From Nonomuraea turkmeniaca (GTDB lineage: Bacteria > Actinomycetota > Actinomycetes > Streptosporangiales > Streptosporangiaceae), in contig NZ_VCKY01000111.1 in the NCBI RefSeq assembly GCF_005889735.1, forward strand, positions 1 through 33,986: DNA of 33,986 nt, in the 5' to 3' direction. The translations under genes were made by a program, and so were the position numbers. The notes under the pieces were generated by a model. That model did no database searches. It was given only the letters and a program-made list of their open reading frames with translations, and was not told the DNA's origin. Positions 1 to 8,114 of the stretch are shown here, in pieces; positions within the stretch are counted from its first letter, which is position 1; each line of letters starts with the position of its first letter.

Positions 1-915
1 GCCGGCCCCTTCTCCCCACCGGGCTCGGCCCTCGTCTCGCTCTCCCACCCGAAGATCGAACTGCACCTCCACCCCCGCCGACCGAGTCCGCTGCACCAAG
101 CTCTCCAACTCCCCGAGTCCCGGCGCGGGCCCCAGATCGGGCACCCCAGCAGACCTCAGCGCGCCAAGCAGATGCCGCATTTCGACCAACGCGCCCCTGC
201 TGGCGGTCTCGATCACACGCAGAGCATCGTGCGCCTCCTCCGGCCTCGTCGCCATCACATGGTTGGCGACGCCGGCCTTGACCGCGATCAGCCCGACGCT
301 GTGGGTGACGACGTCGTGGAGCTCCCGGGCAATGCGTAACCGCTCCTCCGTCACCGCCTGGGCCGCCAGCCGCTCGGCGTCGCGCGCCGCGTACAGCCTC
401 CGCTCGTAGACAGCGCGCCCGATGGTCCAAGCGCTGCCCAGCGCCGCGATACCCAAGAGCGGTTGATCAAGGTGCAAGACCCACTCCGGGGCGCCCTGCC
501 GAGGCGTGCCTGCCATGGCCAGCCCGCCGACCGTGACGAGGCTCAGCACTCCTATCGCAGACGCCGGAAGCAGACTGCCGGCCCTGTCGCTCAAGGCGAC
601 TACATAGAGCGCGTACGCGGGCGCGAGATAGGGAAACGCCATGGCGCCGATCGCCCCTGCGAGGATCGCGAGCACCAGCGTGAAGAAGAAGACGGACAGC
701 GGCCACACTCTCCGCAGCGCCAGCGGCAGCCCCAACGCAACCGGAAGCCCGATCCTCGCCCAGGGCGGCAGCGCCGCCACACCGGCCGCCGATGTGAAGA
801 ACACGAAGGTGACGACCAGCCCCGCCATCAGATCAAGCAAGATCAGCTGGCTGCGGCTCAGTCGCCTGGCGAAGAAGGGGTGGGTGTCGTCCACGCGTTG
901 AACCGTAGCCGCCAC
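1..915 (-). CDS. Sensor histidine kinase, NarL/DesK type (partial, 3' end outside window)
   Basis: Two-component sensor kinase that autophosphorylates on His and passes phosphate to a response regulator, which is presumably encoded further left. The N-terminal 130 or so residues hold several hydrophobic segments with short loops and no large extracellular domain. An arginine-rich linker and a HisKA_3 dimerisation helix with motif RIARELHDVVTHS follow, with the phospho-accepting His near residue 200. The frame runs open to the window edge before the HATPase domain is reached. Start GTG at 915 is chosen because GAGG lies five bases upstream; a second in-frame GTG is at 894. It diverges from the ABC exporter operon at 996, an arrangement common for kinases that control efflux pumps, so regulation of that operon is a reasonable inference. 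The family assignment is secure and the ligand is unknown. Confidence 0.88.
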   Translation of the reverse strand, partial: MAATVQRVDDTHPFFARRLSRSQLILLDLMAGLVVTFVFFTSAAGVAALPPWARIGLPVALGLPLALRRVWPLSVFFFTLVLAILAGAIGAMAFPYLAPAYALYVVALSDRAGSLLPASAIGVLSLVTVGGLAMAGTPRQGAPEWVLHLDQPLLGIAALGSAWTIGRAVYERRLYAARDAERLAAQAVTEERLRIARELHDVVTHSVGLIAVKAGVANHVMATRPEEAHDALRVIETASRGALVEMRHLLGALRSAGVPDLGPAPGLGELESLVQRTRSAGVEVQFDLRVGERDEGRARWGEGAG

Positions 916-995
916 GGCGACCTCGCCACGTCAACCCACGGTCTGACCTTCAAGTTCGAACCCTGGTCCGACGCGCCGGCAACCCTCCGCACCGC

Positions 996-1727
996 ATGCT
1001 TGACGCCGTGATCGAACTCCACCAACTCACCAAGCATTACGGCGGGACGCTCGCCGTGGACGATCTGTCCTTCAAGGTCGAGCCCGGCCACGTGACGGGC
1101 TTCCTGGGCCCCAACGGCGCGGGCAAGTCCACCACGATGCGCCTGATCCTCGGCCTCGACGCCCCCACCTCGGGCCAGGCTCTGGTCAACGGCCGCCGCT
1201 ACGCAACGCTCAGCAGACCGATGCACGAGGTCGGCGCGCTCCTGGACGCCGGCGCCGTCCACGGCGGCCGCAGCGCTTACAACCACCTGCTCTGCCTGGC
1301 CCGCACCAACGACATCAGCGCCACGCGCGTGGCCGAGGCGCTGGAGCAGGTCGGCCTCTCAGGCGTGGCGCGCAAGCGCGTGGGCGGCTTCTCTCTCGGC
1401 ATGAAACAACGGCTCGGCATCGCCGCCGCATTACTCGGCGACCCCGGCGTGCTCATGTTCGACGAGCCGGTCAACGGCCTCGACCCCGACGGCGTGCGCT
1501 GGATCCGCGACCTCATGCGCTCCCTGGCCGCCGAGGGCCGGACCATCCTGCTCTCCAGTCACCTGATGAGCGAGATGGCCCTCACCGCCGAACGCATCGT
1601 CATCATCGGCCGCGGCAAGCTGATCGCCGAGTCCACGGTCGCGGAGCTCACGGCCCGCTACCCATCCCTGGAGGACGCTTACATGGCCCTCACAGCGGAC
1701 AGCGTGCAATATGGGGCGGCTCGATGA
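996..1727 (+). CDS. ABC transporter ATP-binding protein (BcrA/drug-exporter type)
   Basis: Nucleotide-binding subunit that powers an ABC-2 type exporter through ATP hydrolysis at the inner face of the membrane. Visible motifs are Walker A GPNGAGKST, the signature FSLGMKQRLGIAAALL, Walker B VLMFDEP followed by the D-loop NGLDPDG, and the switch His in LLSSH. The length of 243 residues is shorter than the usual ~300 of this family because the C-terminal extension is minimal. ATG at 996 is used; GTG at 1008 (VIELHQLTKHYGG) matches the usual family start equally well, and neither has a clear Shine-Dalgarno, so the mRNA may be leaderless. The stop overlaps the next start as ATGA, indicating translational coupling to the permease. 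The substrate cannot be read from the sequence; lantibiotic or peptide self-protection and general drug efflux are typical. Confidence 0.93.
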   Translation: MLDAVIELHQLTKHYGGTLAVDDLSFKVEPGHVTGFLGPNGAGKSTTMRLILGLDAPTSGQALVNGRRYATLSRPMHEVGALLDAGAVHGGRSAYNHLLCLARTNDISATRVAEALEQVGLSGVARKRVGGFSLGMKQRLGIAAALLGDPGVLMFDEPVNGLDPDGVRWIRDLMRSLAAEGRTILLSSHLMSEMALTAERIVIIGRGKLIAESTVAELTARYPSLEDAYMALTADSVQYGAAR

Positions 1728-2488
1728 AGGCAGTCTTTTCGTCCGAGTGGTTGAAGCTGCGCTCGGTCACCTCGACCTATCACACGATCGGCACAGCGGC
1801 CCTCATGGTGGCCCTCGGTGCGGCGTGGACGTTCTATGTCAGCGGCCTCGCCGACGAGCGCGGATCACTACGGGCGGCGGCGCCGGAGGAGGGCTTCCTG
1901 CCACTCGTCCAGATCAGCCTGGCAGTACTCGGAGTGCTCGCGATCACGAACGAGTACGCCACCGGCATGATCCGCACCAGCCTCATCACCGTCCCGAAAC
2001 GCGGCACCTTACTCCTGGCCAAGGCCGGCATCGTCGGCCTGACCACGTTCGTGGCCGCGAACGCCATCCTCCTCGTCACCTACTCGGCGAGCCGCCTGAT
2101 CGCGAGTGACCGCCACCTGGGCTTCAACGGCACCTCCTTCGCCGACGACCTTCCCAAGCTGCTCGCGTCGGCCTTGTCGGTGACCGCCCTGGCATTGGTG
2201 GGCCTCGGCCTCGGTGCCGCCATCTGCTCAACGGCGGGGGCGATCGTATCGGTCGTGGCGCTGCTGTTCGTCCTGCCCGGCGTCGTCAACTACCTCCCTC
2301 CGCCGTGGAACACCCGCGTGGCCACGCTCCTCCTGCCGAACCTCGTTCCCCAGATAGCGGACGAACGCCTGTCCACCCGGCTCGGCGACGGATTCCTCCC
2401 TCCCTGGGCGGCACTCGCCGTGCTGATCGCCTACCCGATCGTCACTCTCACCATCGGCTATTTCCTGCTCCGCCGGAGAGACGCATGA
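1724..2488 (+). CDS. ABC-2 type transporter permease subunit 1
   Basis: Membrane subunit of the exporter, 254 residues with about six hydrophobic segments: one near residues 20-40, several between 60 and 185, and one at the C terminus just before the basic tail LLRRRDA. It contains the motif NEYATGMIRTSL, typical of the short ABC-2 permeases that pair with BcrA-like ATPases, where a glutamate follows the second membrane segment. It begins inside the stop of the ATPase gene (ATGA) and its own stop overlaps the next small ORF in the same way. It shares clear similarity with the second permease at 2619, for example SEWLKLRSVTSTY versus SEWLKVRSIRSTY at the N terminus, so the two arose by duplication and probably form a heterodimer. 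Confidence 0.9.
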   Translation: MKAVFSSEWLKLRSVTSTYHTIGTAALMVALGAAWTFYVSGLADERGSLRAAAPEEGFLPLVQISLAVLGVLAITNEYATGMIRTSLITVPKRGTLLLAKAGIVGLTTFVAANAILLVTYSASRLIASDRHLGFNGTSFADDLPKLLASALSVTALALVGLGLGAAICSTAGAIVSVVALLFVLPGVVNYLPPPWNTRVATLLLPNLVPQIADERLSTRLGDGFLPPWAALAVLIAYPIVTLTIGYFLLRRRDA

Positions 2489-2622
2489 CCATGAACAACA
2501 ATCCCGACCCCTTTCTGGGAGCCAAGGCCTCCTACACCCTTGCGATCGCCAGGGCCACACCGGGCCTCGGACCGGCGGGACGTTCGGCCCTCCCCACCGC
2601 GGAACGGAAGACACCCGCATGA
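2485..2622 (+). CDS. Small 45-residue ORF between the two permeases
   Basis: Unrecognised short protein filling the gap between the permease genes. Its ATG overlaps the upstream stop (ATGA at 2485-2488) and its stop overlaps the downstream start (ATGA at 2619-2622), so both junctions have the form used for translational re-initiation elsewhere in this operon. The product begins MTMNNNPDPFLGAKASY, has no membrane segment, and ends in a basic, Pro/Ala-rich tail. It may be a tiny subunit or simply a coupling ORF that keeps ribosomes moving to the second permease. No function is assigned. The exact fit is the main evidence; chance is possible but requires two coincident overlaps. Confidence 0.55.
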   Translation: MTMNNNPDPFLGAKASYTLAIARATPGLGPAGRSALPTAERKTPA

Positions 2623-3395
2623 GCATCCTTGCTTCCGAATGGCTGAAGGTCCGCTCCATCCGCTCGACATACCTGATCATCGGCCTCAGCCTCAGCGCCG
2701 TCCTCCTGGGCCTGGGACTCGCGGCGATGGCCGCCGGCATGTACGACAGCGCTCCTCCGGACAAACGGCCCAACGCCCGGATCGCCGAGCTGGAGGAGGT
2801 CCTGGTGATCGTGCCCCAGTTGTGCATGGGCATCCTCGGCACGCTCGCCATGACCTCGGAATACGTCACCGGCTTGATCAGAACGAGCCTGACCGTCGTC
2901 CCCCGCCGCTGGCCCATACTCACGGCCAAAGCCACGATCATCGGCTTCCTAGGCTTGATCGTCGGCCCGGCGGCAGTCTTCGGGACGTACTTCGTCTCAC
3001 GATGGATCCTCGGTGACCGCTTCTCGGGCGCGTACACCACCGAATTCCTGGACAGGCTCCCGATCCTGGCCGCCAGCAGCCTCACGGTCCCGGTGTTCGC
3101 GCTGCTCGGCCTGGGCCTGGGCGCCCTCCTCCGTTCCACCGCGGGTGCGATCGCGACCATAGCGGGGCTCGTCTATGTGATCCCCATAATCATCGGCAAC
3201 CTCCCGGAGCCGTGGAGCGAGCGCCTCGGCTCACTCATGATCGGCGCACTCCCGCGCCAGATCACCGGCGACGGCAACGCCAGTTCGGTATTCGGCTCGC
3301 TCCTGCCTCCAGCAGCCGCCGGGGCGTGCCTGGCCGCCTACGCCGCACTCCCAGTGCTGGCCGCCATCTGGCTGGTACGCCGGAGGGATGTCTGA
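2619..3395 (+). CDS. ABC-2 type transporter permease subunit 2
   Basis: Second membrane subunit of the exporter, 258 residues with about six hydrophobic segments. It starts MSILASEWLKVRSIRSTYL, carries TSEYVTGLIRTSLTVVPRR where the first permease has NEYATGMIRTSLITVPKR, and ends IWLVRRRDV like its paralogue. The start is inside the stop of the 45-residue ORF. With the ATPase and the first permease it should form one transporter in the cytoplasmic membrane. The operon ends here; a hairpin terminator follows at 3538. The transported substrate is unknown. Confidence 0.9.
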   Translation: MSILASEWLKVRSIRSTYLIIGLSLSAVLLGLGLAAMAAGMYDSAPPDKRPNARIAELEEVLVIVPQLCMGILGTLAMTSEYVTGLIRTSLTVVPRRWPILTAKATIIGFLGLIVGPAAVFGTYFVSRWILGDRFSGAYTTEFLDRLPILAASSLTVPVFALLGLGLGALLRSTAGAIATIAGLVYVIPIIIGNLPEPWSERLGSLMIGALPRQITGDGNASSVFGSLLPPAAAGACLAAYAALPVLAAIWLVRRRDV

Positions 3396-3537
3396 AGTGC
3401 ACCCCTAGCGGCCCGGGACGCGCCTGTCTGCCCACAACACCGGCAGCCCAGAGAGCGCGCGCCGCATTCACGGACCCATCGCCCTATACGGCCAAGGCAG
3501 GCACCACCGAACGCCCACCACCCACGCGGCCTTCCAC

Positions 3538-3569
3538 TGGTACGGCAGACACCACCGCCTGCCGTACCA
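3538..3569. terminator. Bidirectional hairpin terminator between convergent genes
   Basis: Perfect 11-bp inverted repeat, TGGTACGGCAG at 3538-3548 and its complement at 3559-3569, with a 10-base loop. It lies between the end of the ABC operon (3395) and the stop of rnj (3579), which converge. There is no U tract, which is usual for actinobacterial terminators. The rest of 3396-3578 shows no gene. Confidence 0.7.
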
Positions 3570-3578
3570 CCAGAAATC

Positions 3579-5264
3579 TCAGACCTCCACCACCACGGGA
3601 ATGATCATCGGTCGGCGGCGATAAGTGTCGCTCACCCAACGCCCGACCGTACGCCGGACCACCCGGCGGATCTCCTGTATGTCGATCACTCCGTCCGCGG
3701 CCTTCTCCTCGAGGGCCCGCTGGATCTGCGGAATGAACTGCTCGAACTGCAGCGGATCGATGCCGGACCCACGCGCGTGTATCTCAGGACCGGCGGTGAG
3801 TTTGCCCGTGTTCGAGTCGACCACGACGACGACGGAGATAAACCCTTCGTCGCCGAGGATCCGGCGATCCTTCAGCGAGGTGTCGGTGATCTCTCCCACG
3901 GAGGTGCCGTCCACGTAGACGTAGCCCGCATGCACCGCGCCCACGATCTTCGCCCTACCGTCGACCAGGTCCACCACGACGCCGTCCTCGGCGATCACGA
4001 TGTGATCCTCCGGGACGCCGGTGAGGGCGGCCAGCTTGGCGTGGGCGCGCAGGTGGCGCCACTCGCCGTGCACGGGCATGAAGTTCGAGGGGCGGGTCAG
4101 GTTCAGGACATACAGGAGCTCACCCGCGGCCGCGTGACCGGAGACGTGCACCTTGGCGTTGCCCTTGTGAACCACACGGGCGCCCCATCTGGTCAGCCCG
4201 TTGATCACCTTGTTGACCGCGGTCTCGTTCCCGGGCACCAGCGACGAGGCCAGCAGCACGGTGTCGCCTTCGGCGATGCGGATCGGGTGATCGCGGTTGG
4301 CCATTCTGGACAGCGCCGCCATCGGCTCGCCCTGCGAGCCGGTGCAGACCAGCACCACGTCCTTCGGCGGCCACTCCTCGATGTCGCGCGAGTCCACGAT
4401 CAGCTCCGGCGGCACCTTGAGATAGCCGAGGTCGCGGGCCACACCCATGTTGCGCACCATGGACCGGCCGACCAGCGCGACCTTGCGACCGTGTTTGGCG
4501 GCGGCGTCCATGACCTGCTGGATGCGGTGGACGTGTGAGGCGAAGCTGGCCACGATGACGCGCTGCTCGGAGGTGCGGATCACCTCATCGATGACCGGCG
4601 CGATCTCCCGTTCGCTGGTGACGAACCCCGGCACCTCGGCGTTGGTGGAGTCGGACATCAGCAGGTCGACGCCCTCGGTACCGAGCCGGGCGAAGCCACC
4701 GAGGTCGGTGAGGCGCCCGTCGCTCGGCAACTGGTCCATGCGGAAGTCGCCCGTGTGCAGGACGATGCCCGCCGGAGTTCTGATCGCCACGGCCAGCGCG
4801 TCGGGGATCGAGTGGTTGACGGCGAGGAACTCGCAGTCGAAAGGCCCGAAGACGTGCCGTTCGCCCTCGACGACCTGGTGCTTGGTCGGCTGGATCCGGT
4901 GCTCGGTGAGCTTGGCCTCGATCAGGGCCAACGTGAGCTTGGATCCGATGAGGGGGATGTCGCGCCGCTCGCGCAGCAGGTACGGCACCGCCCCGATGTG
5001 GTCCTCGTGGGCGTGCGTCAGCACGATGGCCTCGACGTCGTCGAGCCGGTCCCTGATGTATTCGAAGTCGGGCAGGATGAGGTCGACGCCCGGCTGTTCG
5101 GGGTCGGGGAACAACACCCCGCAGTCAACGATCAGCAGGCGGCCTTCGTATTCGAAGACGGCCATGTTCCTGCCGATCTCCCCCAGACCGCCGAGTGCGA
5201 CGATGCGCAGACCGCCGTCGGGCAGCGTCGGCGGGGGGCCAAGCTCAGGATGCGGGTGGCTCAT
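3579..5264 (-). CDS. rnj: Ribonuclease J
   Basis: Cytoplasmic metallo-beta-lactamase/beta-CASP ribonuclease with endonuclease and 5'-3' exonuclease activity in mRNA decay and rRNA maturation. The 561 residues match the family length. Near the N terminus are the strand LRIVALGGLGEIGRNM and the metal-binding motif LTHAHEDHIGAVP; NHSIPDALAV and LHTGDFRMDQ contribute further ligands, and the beta-CASP region contains SDSTNAEVPG and VCTGSQGEPMAALSRMA. VHVSGHAAAGELLYVLNL carries the C-terminal metal-ligand His. The C-terminal oligomerisation domain ends RRPMIIPVVVEV. The ATG at 5264 is followed directly by the conserved domain. It sits 54 bases downstream of dapA on the same strand, the usual actinobacterial order, so cotranscription is likely. 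Confidence 0.97.
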   Translation of the reverse strand: MSHPHPELGPPPTLPDGGLRIVALGGLGEIGRNMAVFEYEGRLLIVDCGVLFPDPEQPGVDLILPDFEYIRDRLDDVEAIVLTHAHEDHIGAVPYLLRERRDIPLIGSKLTLALIEAKLTEHRIQPTKHQVVEGERHVFGPFDCEFLAVNHSIPDALAVAIRTPAGIVLHTGDFRMDQLPSDGRLTDLGGFARLGTEGVDLLMSDSTNAEVPGFVTSEREIAPVIDEVIRTSEQRVIVASFASHVHRIQQVMDAAAKHGRKVALVGRSMVRNMGVARDLGYLKVPPELIVDSRDIEEWPPKDVVLVCTGSQGEPMAALSRMANRDHPIRIAEGDTVLLASSLVPGNETAVNKVINGLTRWGARVVHKGNAKVHVSGHAAAGELLYVLNLTRPSNFMPVHGEWRHLRAHAKLAALTGVPEDHIVIAEDGVVVDLVDGRAKIVGAVHAGYVYVDGTSVGEITDTSLKDRRILGDEGFISVVVVVDSNTGKLTAGPEIHARGSGIDPLQFEQFIPQIQRALEEKAADGVIDIQEIRRVVRRTVGRWVSDTYRRRPMIIPVVVEV

Positions 5265-5318
5265 AGCTGGCCCCCACGGTCAAATCGTGTGCTCAAAACT
5301 TCCAGTTCCTCCCCGTTC

Positions 5319-6236
5319 CTATGCGTCTGTCAACTTCACCCCGCCGGCTACCAGGCAAGCACGCAGCTCGGCGATTTGCTTCTCTGTGGCGTCCACGAGC
5401 GGCAGCCGTACCGGACCGACCGGCACGCCGACCATGCTCAGCGCCGCCTTCGCCATGATCGCGCCACCGGCGCGCAGCATGATCCCGTCTACCACGGGAG
5501 CCACTTGGGTGTGGATCGCGAGGGCCTGGGCGACGTCGCCGTTCTTGTGCAGGCGGATCATGCGCGCCAGCTCGGCACCCACCACGTGCCCGACGACACT
5601 GACGAACCCAGCCGCACCGAGCGAGAGCCAGGCGAGATTGAGCAGGTCGTCGCCGGAGTAGAAGGCGAGATCGGTGGCCGTCATCACCTGGCTGCCGGCG
5701 AACAGGTCGCCCTTGGCATCCTTCACGGCCACGATGCGCTCGTGCTGCGCGAGCCTGATGAGGGTCTCCGTCTTGATCGGTACGCCACTGCGTCCCGGAA
5801 TGTCGTACAGCATCACGGGAAGGCCGGTCGCGTCGGCGACGGCGGAGAAATGCCGGTACAACCCCTCCTGCGGAGGCTTGTTGTAGTACGGCGTCACCAC
5901 GAGCAGTCCGTGTGCCCCGGCACGCGCCGCCTGCTTCGCGAGCTCGACACTATGGCGGGTGTCGTTGGTGCCCGCGCCGGCCACCACGGTCGCGCGATCG
6001 CCGACCGCGTCGAGGACGGCGCTGACGATGCGCTGCTTCTCCTCGTCGGAGGTGGTGGGCGACTCACCGGTCGTCCCGTTGACGATCAAACCATCGTTGT
6101 GCTGCTCATCCACCAGATACGTGGCGAGACGGCGCACAGCGACGTAATCGACCTCACCGTCGGGGGTGAACGGCGTGACCATCGCGGTCAGCATGCGGCC
6201 GAAGGGTGCGTCCGTGGTTCCAGTTGGCGATGCCAT
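5319..6236 (-). CDS. dapA: 4-hydroxy-tetrahydrodipicolinate synthase
   Basis: Condenses pyruvate with aspartate semialdehyde, the first committed step of lysine and diaminopimelate synthesis. The TIM-barrel motifs are all present: GTTGESPTTSDEE (substrate binding), VVTPYYNKPPQEG with the catalytic Tyr, YDIPGRSGVPI, and AVKDAKGD with the Schiff-base Lys. The 306-residue form from ATG 6236 (MASPTGTTDAPFGRMLTAM) has the normal family length. The open frame continues 51 codons upstream, but that part is low-complexity and not family-like, so I do not include it. AGGT lies about a dozen bases upstream. It leads the dapA-rnj pair. Confidence 0.97.
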   Translation of the reverse strand: MASPTGTTDAPFGRMLTAMVTPFTPDGEVDYVAVRRLATYLVDEQHNDGLIVNGTTGESPTTSDEEKQRIVSAVLDAVGDRATVVAGAGTNDTRHSVELAKQAARAGAHGLLVVTPYYNKPPQEGLYRHFSAVADATGLPVMLYDIPGRSGVPIKTETLIRLAQHERIVAVKDAKGDLFAGSQVMTATDLAFYSGDDLLNLAWLSLGAAGFVSVVGHVVGAELARMIRLHKNGDVAQALAIHTQVAPVVDGIMLRAGGAIMAKAALSMVGVPVGPVRLPLVDATEKQIAELRACLVAGGVKLTDA

Positions 6237-6410
6237 AGTGCGAACGCTACCTGGATTCGGAAATCCATTGGACGTCGCCACCCCGCTTTGGCTGCCTGGA
6301 GCCGCCCTTTTGCGCCCCTTCGCCGGCATTCCGGAGGGCGCTCCGCCGGCAACGAGCCTCAACCCGCCCCCAGCCGGGGCACCGCACACCCAAGATCGAA
6401 CCGGTATCCG

Positions 6411-6857
6411 CTACCGCGGCAGTTCGATTTGATACCTGATGAAGCCTCGGTTTTCGGCCACCTTGTCATACAGACGGCGCGCCGTGCTGTTCGACTCATG
6501 CGTGTTCCAGTACACGCGCGAGCAGCCACGCTCCCGCGCCCACCCGGTCACGGCCTCGATCAACGCCCGCCCCACACCCTCGCCGCGTACGTCCGGCGCG
6601 GTGAACAGGTCCTGCAGGTAGCAGACGTCGATGTCTGGCGCCGAGGTGTTGCCGTGGGTGAGGAAATGCGTGATCCCGACAAGCCGCCCGTCCAGCCTTG
6701 CCCCGAAGGCATGCAGCCGGATGTCCGCCTGAAACTCCTCCCATACCCGGTCGTACATCTCATCCGGCTCGGTCCGCTCATAGAAGTCGATGTACGCACG
6801 GAACAGGCCTTCCCATGCATTCCGATCGGATGGAAGGAGCTTGCCGATGTTGATCAC
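6411..6857 (-). CDS. GNAT-family N-acetyltransferase
   Basis: Acetyl-CoA-dependent acetyltransferase of 148 residues, the length of a single GNAT domain. Motif A is VRGEGVGRALIEAV near residue 90, giving the pyrophosphate-binding loop RGEGVG. The C-terminal motif NTHESNSTARRLYDKVAENRGFIRYQIEL is typical of GNATs that act on small amines. Start GTG 6857 has AGGAG six bases upstream. Upstream lies the 16-bp repeat array, so its promoter must be in or before 6858-6970. The substrate is not evident. Confidence 0.88.
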   Translation of the reverse strand: MINIGKLLPSDRNAWEGLFRAYIDFYERTEPDEMYDRVWEEFQADIRLHAFGARLDGRLVGITHFLTHGNTSAPDIDVCYLQDLFTAPDVRGEGVGRALIEAVTGWARERGCSRVYWNTHESNSTARRLYDKVAENRGFIRYQIELPR

Positions 6858-6970
6858 TAGGTCTCCTGAAGGGCCTCAAACTGGGATGAGACGCCACAAC
6901 CTAGGAGAAATCTGCATTCCGCACTACAGCCACTCCGCAGCGATCCAAACCGACCACTTGCCCAGCCACG

Positions 6971-7110
6971 CCATCGTGACCGGCCGCCATCGTGACCGGC
7001 CGCCATCGTGACCGGCCGCCATCGTGACCGGCCGCCATCGTGACCGGCCGCCATCGTGACCGGCCGCCATCGTGACCGGCCGCCATCGTGACCGGCCGCC
7101 ATCGTGACCG
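6971..7110. repeat. Nine-copy 16-bp tandem repeat
   Basis: Head-to-tail units of CCATCGTGACCGGCCG start at 6971, 6987, 7003, 7019, 7035, 7051, 7067, 7083 and 7099. The interior copies are identical, and the last is cut after 12 bases by unrelated sequence. There are no spacers, so it is not a CRISPR array. The array fills the space between the divergent GNAT gene (6857) and the GntR gene (7341). All long open frames through it are by-products of the repeat (16 is not a multiple of three). It could be a variable-number repeat produced by slippage or a multi-copy protein-binding site. Confidence 0.95.
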
Positions 7111-7144
7111 AGCCCACTGGATGGCGGACATGGAAGAGGTCGCC

Positions 7145-7170
7145 GATATGTGCTCGGGGGTACACACATC
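7145..7170. promoter_or_regulatory. Candidate operator upstream of GntR gene
   Basis: Inverted repeat GATATGTG (7145-7152) and CACACATC (7163-7170) with one mismatch and a 10-base spacer, so the half-sites are 18 bases centre to centre. It lies about 170 bases before the GntR start and just beyond the tandem repeats. The remaining sequence 7171-7340 shows no gene and must hold the promoter. The operator call is weak because only symmetry supports it. Confidence 0.3.
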
Positions 7171-7340
7171 GACGACCTCTACCGGAGAATCGGCACCCCT
7201 TACATCTGCGTTACAGGGTTTCTTCGATATTTTTCCGCCATCGCAAAGTTGGGGCTCCAACTGCCATCGATGACGGTCAGTTACCTGTCGAATACGGCAA
7301 CATGGGGCAACGCCTCACACGAACCCCCAGGGATGGACTA

Positions 7341-8057
7341 GTGGCCACCTCAGATCCGGTCTACCTGCGTGTCGTCGAAGACATCCGACGACAGATAACC
7401 GACGGCAGCCTGCCCCCCGGCGCGCCCATTCCCTCGCGCGCGCAGCTGACCCGCAAGTATCAGGTCGGCGAGACCGCTGCCCGTCACGCGCTACGCGTGC
7501 TGGCGGGCGAGGGTCTCATCATTGGGCGCGTCGGCTCGGGCCATTACGTCAGGGAACGCCCCGACCTGACAACGTTGCACCGATGGCGTTATCTCGACCA
7601 CCCTGCCCCGTTCGCGGCCGACCTGCAATCCCAAGGCAGGCGCGTGACCTGGGACTGGCACAGCGAGCCGATCGAGGCCGGGCCCGACATCGCCAGACGG
7701 CTCCGTCTCAAGGAGACGACCCCGCTCACGAAAACCCGTTACGTCTACCGGGCCGACGGCAAGCCCCTCCAACTCGCCACGTCCTACGAGCCGCTGGAGT
7801 TCGCCGCCCACTCGGAGGAGGAACGGCGGAGTCTGGTCGCGAGGATGTACGCGCACGGCATAAAGATCACCGAGGTCGTCGAGAGCGTGCACACCCGCGT
7901 GCCCCGTCCCGCCGAGAGCGACGCGCTGGACCTGGCGGGGGGCGTACACGTGCTGCATGTCGAACGTACGCACTGGGCAGGCGATCGCCCCGTGGAGACG
8001 AGCGACATCGTCATCCCGGGCGACCGCTTCCGGGTCACGTACAGCATGCCCATCTAG
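7341..8057 (+). CDS. GntR-family transcriptional regulator with UTRA domain (HutC type)
   Basis: DNA-binding regulator of 238 residues. The N-terminal winged helix runs from about residue 5 to 70, with the family pattern DPVYLRVVEDIRRQITDGSLPPGAPIPSRAQLTRKYQVGETAARHALRVLAGEGL (shown here in short: IPSRAQLTRKYQVGETAARHAL is the recognition region). The C-terminal UTRA effector-binding domain follows, with KTRYVYRADGKPLQLATSY and the closing strands VERTHWAGDRPVETSDIVI. GTG 7341 is chosen because AGGGA lies seven bases upstream and the conserved domain begins at once; an ATG at 7302 lacks a ribosome site. A perfect hairpin terminator follows at 8067. The ligand is unknown; HutC relatives sense sugars, amino acids or related small molecules. 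Confidence 0.92.
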   Translation: MATSDPVYLRVVEDIRRQITDGSLPPGAPIPSRAQLTRKYQVGETAARHALRVLAGEGLIIGRVGSGHYVRERPDLTTLHRWRYLDHPAPFAADLQSQGRRVTWDWHSEPIEAGPDIARRLRLKETTPLTKTRYVYRADGKPLQLATSYEPLEFAAHSEEERRSLVARMYAHGIKITEVVESVHTRVPRPAESDALDLAGGVHVLHVERTHWAGDRPVETSDIVIPGDRFRVTYSMPI

Positions 8058-8066
8058 AGCGGAGGA

Positions 8067-8096
8067 CTCCGGGCGGGTCTGCCTCCCCGCCCGGAG
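8067..8096 (+). terminator. Hairpin terminator after GntR gene
   Basis: Perfect 11-bp GC-rich stem, CTCCGGGCGGG (8067-8077) and its complement (8086-8096), loop of eight bases, ten bases after the GntR stop. No U tract. Confidence 0.75.
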
Positions 8097-8114
8097 CCTC
8101 GCCGCCGGCCCCCA

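Noticed and set aside
5265..5318. Regulatory RNA between dapA and rnj
   Set aside because: Only 54 bases, no stable hairpin seen; it is a normal operon spacer.
4755..6860. 701-codon open frame on the plus strand
   Set aside because: It is antisense to rnj, dapA and the GNAT gene, all with strong family motifs. High GC keeps the antisense frame open; the product is His/Arg/Asp-rich and unlike a protein family.
6971..7110. CRISPR array
   Set aside because: Repeats are directly adjacent with no spacers, and no cas genes are nearby.
6857..7260. Repetitive proteins such as MAAGHDGGRSRWRPVT repeats
   Set aside because: They are just the 16-bp repeat read in successive frames; no ribosome site or conserved flank.
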